From: Bacillota bacterium
GTDB lineage: Bacteria > Bacillota > Clostridia > Tissierellales > Sporanaerobacteraceae
Length of the DNA stretch: 14,551 bases
Assembly: GCA_029779375.1 (NCBI GenBank)
Contig: JAKPAR010000314.1
Coordinates: 1-14,551 of the forward strand
Direction: 5' to 3'
Both the position numbers and the translations under genes were made by a program. Positions 1-7,891 of the stretch are shown in pieces (position 1 is the first letter of the stretch; every line of letters begins with the position of its first letter). A model generated the notes under the pieces. The model ran no database searches. It was not told the origin of the DNA and saw only the letters and a program-made list of their open reading frames with translations.

Positions 1-546
1 TGGAGTATTTATATCAAGAGTCGCCATTTCCTCCTTTGCTGAAGCAAATACAAATGGACATTCAAGCTGTTCTTCATTGGCTCCTAAATCTATAAAAAGA
101 TCCAACACTTCATCTATTACCTCATTGGGTCTAGCTTCTGGCCTGTCAATTTTATTTATACATACTATAACTGGTAAATCTAATTCCAAAGCTTTTTTCA
201 ATACAAATTTTGTTTGAGGCATAGGCCCTTCAAATGCATCTACTAACAAAACTACTCCATTTACCATTTTTAATACACGTTCTACTTCTCCTCCAAAATC
301 TGCATGACCTGGAGTGTCTACTATATTAATTTTAATATCTTTATAGTATACTGCTGTATTTTTGGAAAGAATTGTTATTCCTCTTTCTCTTTCAATATCA
401 TTAGAATCCATTACTCTATCCTTAACTACTTGGTTTGCTCTAAAGATACCACTTTGTTTTAGAAGTGCATCTACTAATGTAGTCTTTCCATGGTCTACAT
501 GGGCAACTATAGCAATGTTTCTAACATCTTCTCTTTTTTTATTCAT
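1..546 (-). CDS. typA: GTPase TypA/BipA, N-terminal part (3' end outside window)
   Basis: Ribosome-associated translational GTPase of the EF-G-like TypA/BipA family, involved in ribosome assembly and stress adaptation. Only the first 182 residues are present, essentially the G domain; the gene runs off the left edge. All five G motifs are visible: AHVDHGKTT (15-23, P-loop), ERGIT (55-59, switch I), DTPGH (77-81, switch II), NKID (131-134) and ASAK (168-171). The [20 protein letters not shown] stretch and the PFVFASAK stretch before G5 fit TypA better than EF-G, EF-Tu or LepA. The ATG at 546 is preceded by AGGAAGTGG at good spacing. The gene has its own putative promoter (597-624) and is separated from the upstream SLH-protein gene by a hairpin. 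Family assignment is firm; the C-terminal half cannot be checked. Confidence 0.95.
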   Translation of the reverse strand, partial: MNKKREDVRNIAIVAHVDHGKTTLVDALLKQSGIFRANQVVKDRVMDSNDIERERGITILSKNTAVYYKDIKINIVDTPGHADFGGEVERVLKMVNGVVLLVDAFEGPMPQTKFVLKKALELDLPVIVCINKIDRPEARPNEVIDEVLDLFIDLGANEEQLECPFVFASAKEEMATLDINTP

Positions 547-596
547 GTTTTTTACCACTTCCTATTTTAAGATTACTATAATAATTGAACAAAACA

Positions 597-624
597 ATTT
601 TATCATAAATTCTATAAAAAGCAA
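597..624 (-). promoter_or_regulatory. Putative sigma-A promoter of typA
   Basis: On the minus strand, TTGCTT (624-619), a 16-base spacer and TAAAAT (602-597), the last preceded by TGA, so of the extended -10 type. It lies between the terminator of the upstream gene and the typA start, giving a leader of about 45 bases. This is a consensus match only, in AT-rich DNA. Confidence 0.5.
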
Positions 625-640
625 CAAAAAGTACAATTGT

Positions 641-669
641 AAATAGCGGAGGAAAATTCTCCGCTATTT
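641..669 (-). terminator. Hairpin after the SLH-protein gene, probable terminator
   Basis: Perfect 11-bp stem AAATAGCGGAG / CTCCGCTATTT around a 7-base loop, beginning 8 bases past the stop codon of the SLH-protein gene. The U-tract after the minus-strand stem is weak: only the terminal UUU of the stem, then CUUUUU about 9 bases later. Termination may therefore be partial, with some read-through into typA. Confidence 0.65.
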
Positions 670-677
670 ATATGTTC

Positions 678-2753
678 TTAATTATTAAACAAATAGTTAT
701 ATATCATATTCGCTGCATCTTCTCTAGATAGTTCTGATTTAGGCTTCAAGTATCCATTTGAACCTGAAATTATATTTAATCCATAGGCAATAGAAACATA
801 ACCCTTTAGATTATTATCTATTTCATCCGAATCCTTAAACAAATCTTTATAAATTCCATTTATATCTGCTACTTTATCATATTTTAGCATCCTTATGAGA
901 TATTTAATACTTTCCTCTTTTGTAATAATTTTTTCTGGATTTTTTTCTTCTTCCTTTATAATTCCAACCTTTATAAGATAATTGTACAATTTTTCATCAG
1001 AATTTTCATCCTCTAAATTTAGAGTTTGAGAATTTGATTTAGCCAGTAAATAAAGAAACTCTCTTTGTTTTATTTTATCCTTAGGTTTAAAATTCTCTCC
1101 TGGCAAATCAATACCATGTTCAGCCAATACCAAAATTTTTTCTTTTGCATAAGAATTCTCTATATCTCTATATCTAGCTATCTTTTCTTCTTTAAATGGC
1201 TTTCCATTATAATCTAAAAATTCTCCAGTTTCTGCACTTATATTTAATGGCTTGTCTGGTTTTATGCAGTAACACAATTTTATAGTTTTATCGGTTTTTT
1301 TAGAATTGGTAATATCATTTGCTGTGACATATTTAATCTCCATACCTAAATCCTCAAAAAGCTTTTTATAGGCTTCTTCTATGGATATTTTACTAACTAA
1401 TTGTGGTATTTCGCCTTTGTGCCAATTCTTATTATAACCTACAATATTACCATTTTTCCCATCTACATAAATACTTATACTATCATCTGCAATATATGCT
1501 CCATTGTATTTTCTAATATAATTAAAATAGTAAATGAGATTGTCATCACTTCTATCTTCAAAATCCTTATACAATTCAACTTCATTGTATATTTCAGGGT
1601 TCATTTTTTTTATATAGTCTTCTGCAATTTTCATAGCTTGATCTTTTGACTTGCTTTCTTTAACAATATCTTCTTTGGGAAAACTAAAATAGAAACTTAT
1701 GATATCACCTGTTTTAGCATCTAATGATACATCATATTGATAATCACTATTTTCCCCTTGACCTTTTTGAAAGCTAATTGTCCATGCATATTCATTCTTC
1801 TTTTTTATATATGAATATAAATTTATACTCGACATTTTATATTCATCATCTATATTAAGAACTTCTCTTGCACTTTTTTCTGCTTCTTCACTAGAAATTA
1901 AATTTGAAATATTCCTTATAGCTTTGCTTTCATCTGGACTTAAGCTCTCATCGTTAAAAATCATGTCATCTTTTTCTTCTGCAAATCCTATATAATCATT
2001 ATAACTTACAACTTCACCAGTTTTAGCATCTATACCTACATTGTTTTCAAGACTAGTATATACCAAATATATTTTTTCAATTCCATCCACATAATTTATT
2101 TTATATACAAGATTTAATCCAATTTTTTCTTTATACAATTCAATAGCCTTATCTAAGTCTATTATATCTTTTGAATTTGGAAAAGATATTTTTTCATCCC
2201 AATTTAAATAATAACTCATCAATCCACCTGTATTTTTGTCTATAGATACATATAAATAATTTTCAAAATAAGGAATCCCATTTTGTATCCTGATAAATTC
2301 ATAGTTATATTCTGAGCTATTTGGATTAATTGGCTTTTGTGATTCATTGTAAATTATCTCTTCACATATTTGGGGATTTATATTTTTTATTGCATTTATA
2401 GCTATGTTTAAGCCTTCATCTTTCGATATGCTTGGCAATGTGGATTTTTTGTTTTCATAATCAGATTTGAATTTATTGTAACTATAAATTGTTCCGTCTG
2501 ACGAAATATTTACATTTATTTCACCCAATTTACCAGTGCTGTCAATCCAATTTAAATAAAAAAAAGTCTTTCCATCAAATGAACTTACATTTGAATTGAA
2601 TTTATCATATTCATTAGTTATATTAAATGAACTTTTAGATTTAATTATAGCCTCTTCAAGTTTTTTGTTATATTCTGGTGCACCATAAGAATTTGTAGGA
2701 ATAAAAGTAGCAAATAATATCACAATAGATAAAAATAATGAAAACTTTTTCAT
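678..2753 (-). CDS. Secreted PepSY/YcdB-like repeat protein with three C-terminal SLH domains
   Basis: A 691-residue exported cell-surface protein. Residues 1-24 are a signal peptide (KK, hydrophobic core, cleavage near SYG-A). Residues about 60-520 carry several PepSY/YcdB-YcdC-type units, each ending in a turn-strand motif: DKNTGGLMSY (172-181), DAKTGEVVSY (242-251), DAKTGDIISF (345-354), DGKNGNIVGY (431-440) and AETGEFLDY (507-515). Residues about 527-573, 580-627 and 633-688 are three SLH domains, the last being the clearest (ISGSNGYLKPKSELSREDAA). SLH domains anchor proteins to pyruvylated secondary wall polymer. No catalytic motif was recognised; PepSY-type domains are commonly linked to inhibition or chaperoning of secreted peptidases, so a protease-modulating or wall role is inference. 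The ATG at 2753 has AGGAGG (2760-2765) upstream. It follows the ATP-binding protein gene by 13 bases, so the two are probably co-transcribed. Confidence 0.8.
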   Translation of the reverse strand: MKKFSLFLSIVILFATFIPTNSYGAPEYNKKLEEAIIKSKSSFNITNEYDKFNSNVSSFDGKTFFYLNWIDSTGKLGEINVNISSDGTIYSYNKFKSDYENKKSTLPSISKDEGLNIAINAIKNINPQICEEIIYNESQKPINPNSSEYNYEFIRIQNGIPYFENYLYVSIDKNTGGLMSYYLNWDEKISFPNSKDIIDLDKAIELYKEKIGLNLVYKINYVDGIEKIYLVYTSLENNVGIDAKTGEVVSYNDYIGFAEEKDDMIFNDESLSPDESKAIRNISNLISSEEAEKSAREVLNIDDEYKMSSINLYSYIKKKNEYAWTISFQKGQGENSDYQYDVSLDAKTGDIISFYFSFPKEDIVKESKSKDQAMKIAEDYIKKMNPEIYNEVELYKDFEDRSDDNLIYYFNYIRKYNGAYIADDSISIYVDGKNGNIVGYNKNWHKGEIPQLVSKISIEEAYKKLFEDLGMEIKYVTANDITNSKKTDKTIKLCYCIKPDKPLNISAETGEFLDYNGKPFKEEKIARYRDIENSYAKEKILVLAEHGIDLPGENFKPKDKIKQREFLYLLAKSNSQTLNLEDENSDEKLYNYLIKVGIIKEEEKNPEKIITKEESIKYLIRMLKYDKVADINGIYKDLFKDSDEIDNNLKGYVSIAYGLNIISGSNGYLKPKSELSREDAANMIYNYLFNN

Positions 2754-2766
2754 TTCAGTCCTCCTA

Positions 2767-3168
2767 CTATAAATATTTAACTGATGTTATTTTGTTTTTT
2801 TCGACATAAAATTCATCGCTCAAACCACTAACTATGACAAGACCCCTGCCACTACATTTCAAATTTAAAGGATCATAAGATTTTAAATCAAATTCAAATC
2901 CATTTCCCTCATCAGTTACTTCGATTTTTATAAAATCATCTTCTACATTAATAAAAATATTTACATACTTATCTCTATCATATGAATTTCCATGTATAGC
3001 ACCATTTGCTACAAGCTCATTTAAAATGAGCTTTACATCAAACATTACTGTCTCATCTTTAATGACCTTATTCAATTTATTCAAAACATCTTCAACAAAA
3101 TCTTTAATGATGTGCAAATCACTACACACTGTACCATCAAATTTAAAGGACAATATAATCACATCCAT
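2767..3168 (-). CDS. RsbW/SpoIIAB-like ATP-binding protein (HATPase_c_2, anti-sigma-factor type)
   Basis: A 133-residue cytoplasmic protein with a GHKL ATPase fold and nothing else, the size and layout of the RsbW/SpoIIAB serine-kinase family. Visible motifs are the N-box NELVANGAIHGN (50-61), the G1 box DEGNG (86-90), the G2 box GRGL (107-110) and the family-like C-terminal end TSVKYL. Such proteins hold a sigma factor and phosphorylate a STAS antagonist; here neither partner is encoded nearby, so the target is unknown. Start choice is uncertain: ATG at 3168 has no good ribosome site, whereas TTG at 3153 is preceded 5 bases away by GGATGTGA (3166-3159), one mismatch from GGAGGTGA, and would give a 128-residue protein starting at SFKFDG. 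A SigB/SigF-like promoter motif lies upstream at 3218-3243. It is the first gene of a two-gene unit with the SLH protein. Confidence 0.82.
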   Translation of the reverse strand: MDVIILSFKFDGTVCSDLHIIKDFVEDVLNKLNKVIKDETVMFDVKLILNELVANGAIHGNSYDRDKYVNIFINVEDDFIKIEVTDEGNGFEFDLKSYDPLNLKCSGRGLVIVSGLSDEFYVEKNKITSVKYL

Positions 3169-3217
3169 CTACGATTTATTTATAAAAAATCAAATAACAA
3201 TCTCAGCAATATGTATT

Positions 3218-3243
3218 TTACCCTATTAAAAAGTCCTTTAATC
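3218..3243 (-). promoter_or_regulatory. SigB/SigF-like promoter motif upstream of the anti-sigma-like gene
   Basis: Minus strand: GATTAA (3243-3238), a 14-base spacer and GGGTAA (3223-3218, extending to GGGTAAAATA). The B. subtilis SigB consensus is about GTTTWW-N12..15-GGGWAW, so the -35 has one mismatch and the -10 matches. The start point would lie about 40-55 bases before the gene start. The same -10 sequence occurs on the opposite strand in front of rubredoxin. The match is by eye and SigF promoters look similar. Confidence 0.35.
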
Positions 3244-3261
3244 TAATATTTATATTTTTTA

Positions 3262-3289
3262 CTGACCTACAAGTATATTATATTATAAA
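3262..3289 (+). promoter_or_regulatory. Putative sigma-A promoter of rubredoxin
   Basis: CTGACC (3262-3267), a 16-base spacer and TATAAA (3284-3289) on the plus strand, about 70 bases before the rubredoxin start. It is a moderate consensus match in AT-rich sequence and could act alongside the GTTTAA-GGGTAA motif just downstream. Confidence 0.35.
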
Positions 3290-3296
3290 TATAAAA

Positions 3297-3321
3297 GTTT
3301 AAAAAGTATTTTTTCGGGTAA
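3297..3321 (+). promoter_or_regulatory. SigB-like promoter motif upstream of rubredoxin
   Basis: GTTTAA (3297-3302), a 13-base spacer and GGGTAA (3316-3321, extending to GGGTAAAAT). Both hexamers fit the GTTTWW-N12..15-GGGWAW form of SigB-type promoters. Spacing to the rubredoxin ATG (about 30 bases of leader) and to its ribosome site is sensible. The assignment is inference from consensus only. Confidence 0.4.
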
Positions 3322-3359
3322 AATTTAAAAAGATAACTATTATGAAAGGAGTAATGAAT

Positions 3360-3518
3360 ATGGATAGATATGTATGTGGACCATGTGGATATGTTTATGA
3401 CCCTGCTGAAGGAGATCCAGATAATGGCATAGCTCCAGGAACACCTTTTGAACAATTGCCAGATGATTGGGTTTGTCCAGTATGTGGTGCAACTAAGGAT
3501 ATGTTTGAAAAAGAATAA
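3360..3518 (+). CDS. Rubredoxin
   Basis: A 52-residue cytoplasmic mononuclear-iron electron carrier, the standard rubredoxin length. Four cysteines lie in two CxxCG knuckles, CGPCG (residues 6-10) and CPVCG (39-43), and bind one Fe. The conserved stretches [12 protein letters not shown] and PDDWVCP are intact. In anaerobes rubredoxin passes electrons to rubrerythrin, flavodiiron proteins or superoxide reductase during oxygen and peroxide detoxification; the partners are not in this window. Start choice: AAAGGAG (3345-3351) lies 8 bases before the ATG at 3360 but only 2 before the in-frame ATG at 3354, so 3360 is preferred; it also gives the usual N-terminus MDRYVC. It is monocistronic, on the opposite strand to its neighbours, convergent with engB and ended by a strong hairpin. 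A 91-codon minus-strand frame across it is only its shadow. Confidence 0.96.
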   Translation: MDRYVCGPCGYVYDPAEGDPDNGIAPGTPFEQLPDDWVCPVCGATKDMFEKE

Positions 3519-3526
3519 TACTTTAT

Positions 3527-3567
3527 AGAGCAGCAATCTCATTGAGATTGCTGCTCTTTATTTACTG
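3527..3567 (+). terminator. Terminator of rubredoxin, overlapping the 3' end of engB
   Basis: Perfect 14-bp stem AGAGCAGCAATCTC (3527-3540) / GAGATTGCTGCTCT (3544-3557) with a 3-base loop, followed on the plus strand by the U-rich stretch UUAUUU. It starts 8 bases after the rubredoxin stop. The same DNA encodes the last residues and stop codon of engB on the minus strand; the tract after the minus-strand hairpin is not U-rich, so termination there is probably weaker. Confidence 0.85.
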
Positions 3568-4147
3568 TAATTATTTCTTCTATTACATCCCAAACTTTAT
3601 CTAAATTCATTCTTTTTTCTGCTGAAAAAGGAATGATGAAACTCCTATTCTCAATCTGCAACTTTCTTTGAATAATAGTCTTTTGTTTTTCCCATTGCCC
3701 TTTAGACACTTTATCAGCCTTTGTCGCTATAACTATTCCATTAAAACCATAGCTTTTTATCCATTGATACATAAGTGCATCATGGTCTCCAGGTTCATGA
3801 CGAATGTCTACAACAAGCATTATTTCTACAAGGTTTTGCCTAAACTTGAGATATTCCTCAATCATTTGGGCCCATTTTTCTCTTTGAATTTTTGATACTT
3901 TAGCATATCCATATCCAGGTAAATCCACAAATCTAAAGTCTCCATTTATGTTATAAAAATTGATAGTTTGAGTTTTCCCAGGTTTTCCACTAGTTCTTGC
4001 CAAATTGTTTCTATTAACCAATGTATTTATCAATGATGATTTACCTACATTTGACTTACCAGCAAAAGCAATTTCAAATAAATCATCTGCTGGATATTGG
4101 GATTTATTTCCTGCAATAGCTTGAAGCTCTGAACTAATTATTTTCAT
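3539..4147 (-). CDS. engB: Ribosome biogenesis GTP-binding protein EngB (YsxC/YihA)
   Basis: Essential GTPase of the TrmE-Era-EngA-EngB group that helps assemble the large ribosomal subunit in B. subtilis. The 202-residue length is typical. Motifs: G1 GKSNVGKS (30-37), the [16 protein letters not shown] switch region (50-65), G3 DLPGYG (75-80), G4 TKAD (142-145) and G5 FSA (174-176). The ATG at 4147 lies 14 bases inside the 3' end of lon and uses GGAGG 6 bases upstream, itself within the lon coding sequence, so translation is probably coupled to lon. Co-transcription with lon is the usual Firmicute arrangement. The last five residues (EQQSQ) and the stop codon lie within the rubredoxin terminator hairpin. 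Confidence 0.96.
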   Translation of the reverse strand: MKIISSELQAIAGNKSQYPADDLFEIAFAGKSNVGKSSLINTLVNRNNLARTSGKPGKTQTINFYNINGDFRFVDLPGYGYAKVSKIQREKWAQMIEEYLKFRQNLVEIMLVVDIRHEPGDHDALMYQWIKSYGFNGIVIATKADKVSKGQWEKQKTIIQRKLQIENRSFIIPFSAEKRMNLDKVWDVIEEIITVNKEQQSQ

Positions 4148-6494
4148 CTTTATCCTCCACTTCGATTAAAGCATGAAGAAGAACTTCTTCCATTTCCTTT
4201 ACCAAAACGAATTCTATTTTTCTCTTAACTTTATCTGGTATTTCTTCTAAATCTTTTTTATTTTCCACTGGAATAATTATTTTCTCTATTCCTGCTCTAT
4301 GGGCAGCCAATACCTTTTCCTTTAAACCACCAATAGGCAAAACTCTTCCTCTTAAAGTTATTTCGCCAGTCATAGCAACATTTTTGGAAACAGGCTTATT
4401 GGTTAAAGCTGAAATAACAGCTGTAGCCATAGTAATCCCAGCAGAAGGCCCATCCTTTGGAATTGATCCTTCAGGTACATGTATATGAATATCCATTTCT
4501 TTATAAAAATTTGCATCTATTCCTAGTTTCTCTGAATTTGCCCTTATATAGCTAATTCCAGCCATGGCAGATTCTTTCATGACATCTCCTAATTGTCCTG
4601 TCAACTGTAATTTCCCAGTACCTTTCATGCAATTAACTTCTATGGAAAGAATTTCTCCTCCAAAGGCAGTCCAAGCAAGGCCTGTAGCTACTCCTATTTC
4701 ATGTTTTTCTCCTGCTATATCATGTCTATATTTAGGAATGCCTAAATAATTCTCTAAATTGCCCCTAGTAACTCTAACAGTAGAGACCCCATCTTCTACT
4801 ATTTTTTTTGCAGCTTTTCTACAAATATTTGCAATATTTCTTTCTAAATTTCGGACGCCAGCCTCTCTTGTATAGTTATTTATGATATCTCTCATGGCTT
4901 GTTCGGAAATAGATAAATTTTCTTCTTTTAAACCATGTTCTTTAAGTTGTTTTGGTAACAAATATTTCATGGCGATATTTAATTTTTCTTCTTCTGTGTA
5001 TCCTGGTATTCTTATGACTTCCATCCTATCTAACAATGGTTCTGGAATAGTTGAAGTAGTATTGGCTGTAGTTATAAACATTACTTTTGACAAATCAAAT
5101 GGAACTTCTAAAAAATGATCTGTAAAAGTATTGTTTTGCTCTGGATCTAGCACTTCTAATAGTGCACTAGCAGGATCTCCTCTAAAATCGCTGCTTAATT
5201 TATCTATTTCATCAAATAAAAATACTGGATTGTTAGAACCTGATTTTTTTATAAGGCTAATAATTCTTCCTGGCATTGCCCCTACATAAGTCCTTCTATG
5301 TCCTCTAATTTCAGCTTCATCACGCACACCACCAAGGGACATTCTCACAAAGTTTCGATTTAAAGATTTAGCTATAGACTTAGCTATAGAAGTTTTCCCA
5401 ACTCCTGGTGGCCCTACCAAACACAAAATAGGCCCCTTCATATTGCTTTTAAGCTTTCTTATGGCTATAAACTCAAGTATTCTCTCCTTTACATCATCGA
5501 GTCCATAGTGATCATTGTTTAATATATCCCTTGCTTTTTTTATATTTACTTTATCTTTTGTCCCTACATTCCAAGGAAGTTCAACTATCCAGTCTAAATA
5601 AGTTCTTATGACTCCAACTTCTGCTGAATTTGGAGATAGTTTGTAAAGTCTATCTACTTCTTTTAGTGCTTTTTCTTTAACTTCCTTTGGCATTTTTATT
5701 TTTTCAATTTTCTTTTTATATTCTTCTATTTCTTCAACTACTTCATCTTCTTCTCCTAATTCGCTTTGAATGGCCTTTATCTGCTCTTTCAAATAATATT
5801 CTTTTTGAACTTTATTTATCTGTTTTTTTACTCTCTGATTTATTTTTTCTTCAATTTTTAAAATTTCTATTTCTTCTTTAAGTAAACTGTGAAGTAGTTC
5901 TAATCTCTCATAAAAATCAAAAGCCTCTAATATTTTTTGATCATCTTCAGGTTTAAGATAAATATAAGAAGCAATCACATCGGCAAGTCTACCGGGATCT
6001 TCAATTTCAGAAACTGTAAACAATAAGTCTGGAGAAACTCTATTGCTAAGTGTTATATATTCCTCAAAGTCTTCAACTACAAGTCTCATAGCTGCTTTAG
6101 TTTTTTTATCAATTTCAAATTTCTCCCAATCATAAGTAAGTTCTTCAATTTCTGCTAAAAAATATTTTTCTTCTTCTTTAATCTCAATGACCTTTCCTCT
6201 ATTCAGTCCTTCAACTAGTACTCGAATACTTCCTCCTGGCAGTTTCAACATTTGCTTTATTTTAGAAACTGTCCCTATATGATAAAAATCATCGATATCT
6301 GGCTCATCAATTTTGGCATCTTTCTGAGAACATAAAAATACCAAAGAATCATCTATCATAGCTTTTTCCAACGCATTTATGGATTTCTCCCGTCCTACAT
6401 CAAAGTGAACAACCATATAAGGGAAAACCGTAATACCTCTCAAAGGTATAAGAGGCATATCCCTATGGTCAACTTTATATTGCTCTATATTCAT
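4134..6494 (-). CDS. lon: ATP-dependent protease Lon (LonA type)
   Basis: Cytoplasmic AAA+ serine-lysine protease that degrades misfolded and regulatory proteins as a hexamer; 786 residues from the chosen start. Order (this numbering): N-terminal substrate-binding domain, about 1-200, beginning at [15 protein letters not shown]; helical linker about 205-300; AAA+ domain with Walker A GPPGVGKT (361-368) and Walker B VFLFDEID (424-431); C-terminal protease domain with the catalytic serine in PKDGPSAG (S684) and lysine in GGLKEK (K727), 43 residues apart as in E. coli Lon. An upstream in-frame ATG at 6524 would add 10 residues, but GGGAGTGA lies just 5' of the ATG at 6494 and the predicted start of transcription is near 6530, so 6494 is preferred. 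It follows the clpX terminator and has its own promoter; its 3' end overlaps engB. It has no transmembrane segment, so it is LonA rather than LonB. Confidence 0.97.
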   Translation of the reverse strand: MNIEQYKVDHRDMPLIPLRGITVFPYMVVHFDVGREKSINALEKAMIDDSLVFLCSQKDAKIDEPDIDDFYHIGTVSKIKQMLKLPGGSIRVLVEGLNRGKVIEIKEEEKYFLAEIEELTYDWEKFEIDKKTKAAMRLVVEDFEEYITLSNRVSPDLLFTVSEIEDPGRLADVIASYIYLKPEDDQKILEAFDFYERLELLHSLLKEEIEILKIEEKINQRVKKQINKVQKEYYLKEQIKAIQSELGEEDEVVEEIEEYKKKIEKIKMPKEVKEKALKEVDRLYKLSPNSAEVGVIRTYLDWIVELPWNVGTKDKVNIKKARDILNNDHYGLDDVKERILEFIAIRKLKSNMKGPILCLVGPPGVGKTSIAKSIAKSLNRNFVRMSLGGVRDEAEIRGHRRTYVGAMPGRIISLIKKSGSNNPVFLFDEIDKLSSDFRGDPASALLEVLDPEQNNTFTDHFLEVPFDLSKVMFITTANTTSTIPEPLLDRMEVIRIPGYTEEEKLNIAMKYLLPKQLKEHGLKEENLSISEQAMRDIINNYTREAGVRNLERNIANICRKAAKKIVEDGVSTVRVTRGNLENYLGIPKYRHDIAGEKHEIGVATGLAWTAFGGEILSIEVNCMKGTGKLQLTGQLGDVMKESAMAGISYIRANSEKLGIDANFYKEMDIHIHVPEGSIPKDGPSAGITMATAVISALTNKPVSKNVAMTGEITLRGRVLPIGGLKEKVLAAHRAGIEKIIIPVENKKDLEEIPDKVKRKIEFVLVKEMEEVLLHALIEVEDKDENN

Positions 6495-6536
6495 ACTTTC
6501 ACTCCCTTTATACATATTTATCATTGAGTGTTTCCA

Positions 6537-6565
6537 ATTTTAATATTTTCATTTATTATCAACAA
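6537..6565 (-). promoter_or_regulatory. Promoter of lon-engB, overlapping the clpX terminator
   Basis: Minus strand: TTGTTG (6565-6560), a 17-base spacer and TAAAAT (6542-6537). The predicted start is near 6530, leaving a leader of about 36 bases before the lon ATG at 6494. The -35 hexamer takes its first two T's from the U-tract of the clpX terminator. No CtsR-like or CIRCE repeat is visible here. Confidence 0.65.
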
Positions 6566-6589
6566 AAAAGGCTCACTAATATGTGAGCC
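6564..6589 (-). terminator. Rho-independent terminator after clpX
   Basis: Minus-strand stem GGCTCAC (6589-6583) / GTGAGCC (6576-6570) with loop ATATTA, followed at once by six T's (6569-6564). The stem starts 3 bases past the clpX stop codon. It closes the tig-clpP-clpX unit ahead of the lon promoter. Confidence 0.9.
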
Positions 6590-6591
6590 CA

Positions 6592-7872
6592 TTAAGATGC
6601 TGATTCTTTTTTACCCGATTTCTTAGCCCTACTTTTCTTCTTCATATCAGAAATGACTAAAGTAGGTTCATTTCCATTCAAAATAGTTTCCCTTGTAATA
6701 ATACATTTTTCTACATCATCTCTTGATGGAATTTCATACATAATATCTAACATAGTTTCCTCTATTATACTTCTAAGCCCTCTAGCACCTGTTTTTCTTT
6801 CTATAGCTTTTTGTGCAATTAGCTCTAATGCACCATCTTCAAATTCAAGTTCTACATCATCTATAGCAAATAATTCTTTATATTGCTTAACCAATGAATT
6901 TTTAGGCTCAGTGAGTATTTTTACAAGGGCATCTTTATCTAATTCTTCTAGTGTAACCATAACAGGTAACCTTCCTACGAATTCTGGAATTAAACCAAAT
7001 TTGAGTAAATCTTCAGGTTGAACCTGTTTTAAAAGTTCTCCTATATTCGAATTTTCCTTACTTTGAATGTCTGCCCCAAAACCTATGGTTTTTTTACTAA
7101 TTCTACTTTGAATTATCTTGTCAAGCCCATCAAAAGCTCCTCCAACTATAAATAATATATTGGTTGTATCTACTTGGATAAACTCTTGATGCGGATGTTT
7201 TCTGCCACCTTGTGGTGGCACATTAGCTACAGTACCCTCTAATATTTTTAGCAATGCTTGCTGAACACCTTCTCCGCTGACATCCCTTGTTATAGATGGA
7301 TTTTCTGTTTTTCTTGCTATTTTATCTATTTCATCTATATATACGATGCCTTTTTCTGCTCTCTCTATATCATAATCTGCAGCTTGTATCAGCTTTAAGA
7401 TAATATTTTCTACATCCTCTCCAACATAACCTGCTTCTGTCAAAGATGTAGCATCTGCTATAGCAAAAGGTACATTCAAAATCTTTGCCAATGTTTGTGC
7501 TAACAATGTTTTACCTGAACCTGTTGGCCCAATCATTATTATATTGCTCTTTTGCAATTCTATATCACTATTTCTAGAATTTGTACTATTTATTCTTTTG
7601 TAGTGATTATATACTGCCACAGCCAATGCTCTTTTTGCTCTCTCTTGTTTGATAACATAATCATCAAGAGTATTTTTTATCTTTATGGGCTTTGGTAACT
7701 CATCTATTTCATATTCAAAGTTGTCTTCAAATTCCTCATCTATTATTTCTTGACACAATTCTATACATTCATCACAAATGTAAACATTGGGTCCAGCAAT
7801 AAGCCTTCTAACTTGATCTTGAGGTTTCCCGCAAAAAGAACATCTAAGCTGCTTATCATCAAATCTTGCCAT
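6592..7872 (-). CDS. clpX: ClpXP protease ATP-binding subunit ClpX
   Basis: AAA+ unfoldase that recognises substrates and threads them into ClpP; 426 residues, normal for the family. The N-terminal zinc-binding domain has C11, C14, C33 and C36 (CSFC and CDEC). The AAA+ core shows Walker A GPTGSGKT (115-122), pore loop GYVG (148-151), Walker B IVYIDEID (176-183) and an RKH loop (224-226). The IGF loop (263-265), which docks on ClpP, is intact, as is the sensor-2 GARGLR near the C-terminus. The C-terminal tail is rich in Lys and Ser. The ATG at 7872 has GTGAGGTG just upstream. It lies 19 bases after clpP, clearly the same transcript, and is followed by a strong terminator. Confidence 0.98.
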   Translation of the reverse strand: MARFDDKQLRCSFCGKPQDQVRRLIAGPNVYICDECIELCQEIIDEEFEDNFEYEIDELPKPIKIKNTLDDYVIKQERAKRALAVAVYNHYKRINSTNSRNSDIELQKSNIIMIGPTGSGKTLLAQTLAKILNVPFAIADATSLTEAGYVGEDVENIILKLIQAADYDIERAEKGIVYIDEIDKIARKTENPSITRDVSGEGVQQALLKILEGTVANVPPQGGRKHPHQEFIQVDTTNILFIVGGAFDGLDKIIQSRISKKTIGFGADIQSKENSNIGELLKQVQPEDLLKFGLIPEFVGRLPVMVTLEELDKDALVKILTEPKNSLVKQYKELFAIDDVELEFEDGALELIAQKAIERKTGARGLRSIIEETMLDIMYEIPSRDDVEKCIITRETILNGNEPTLVISDMKKKSRAKKSGKKESAS

Positions 7873-7891
7873 TGTGACACCTCACTTAATG

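Noticed and set aside
362..646. 94-codon plus-strand open frame
   Set aside because: Antisense to the typA 5' end and continuing across its promoter; the TypA G motifs on the minus strand account for the sequence.
3267..3542. 91-codon minus-strand open frame between engB and the RsbW-like gene
   Set aside because: It is the antisense shadow of the rubredoxin gene, with low-complexity hydrophobic and aromatic content, no ribosome site and no family resemblance; the plus-strand rubredoxin explains the DNA.
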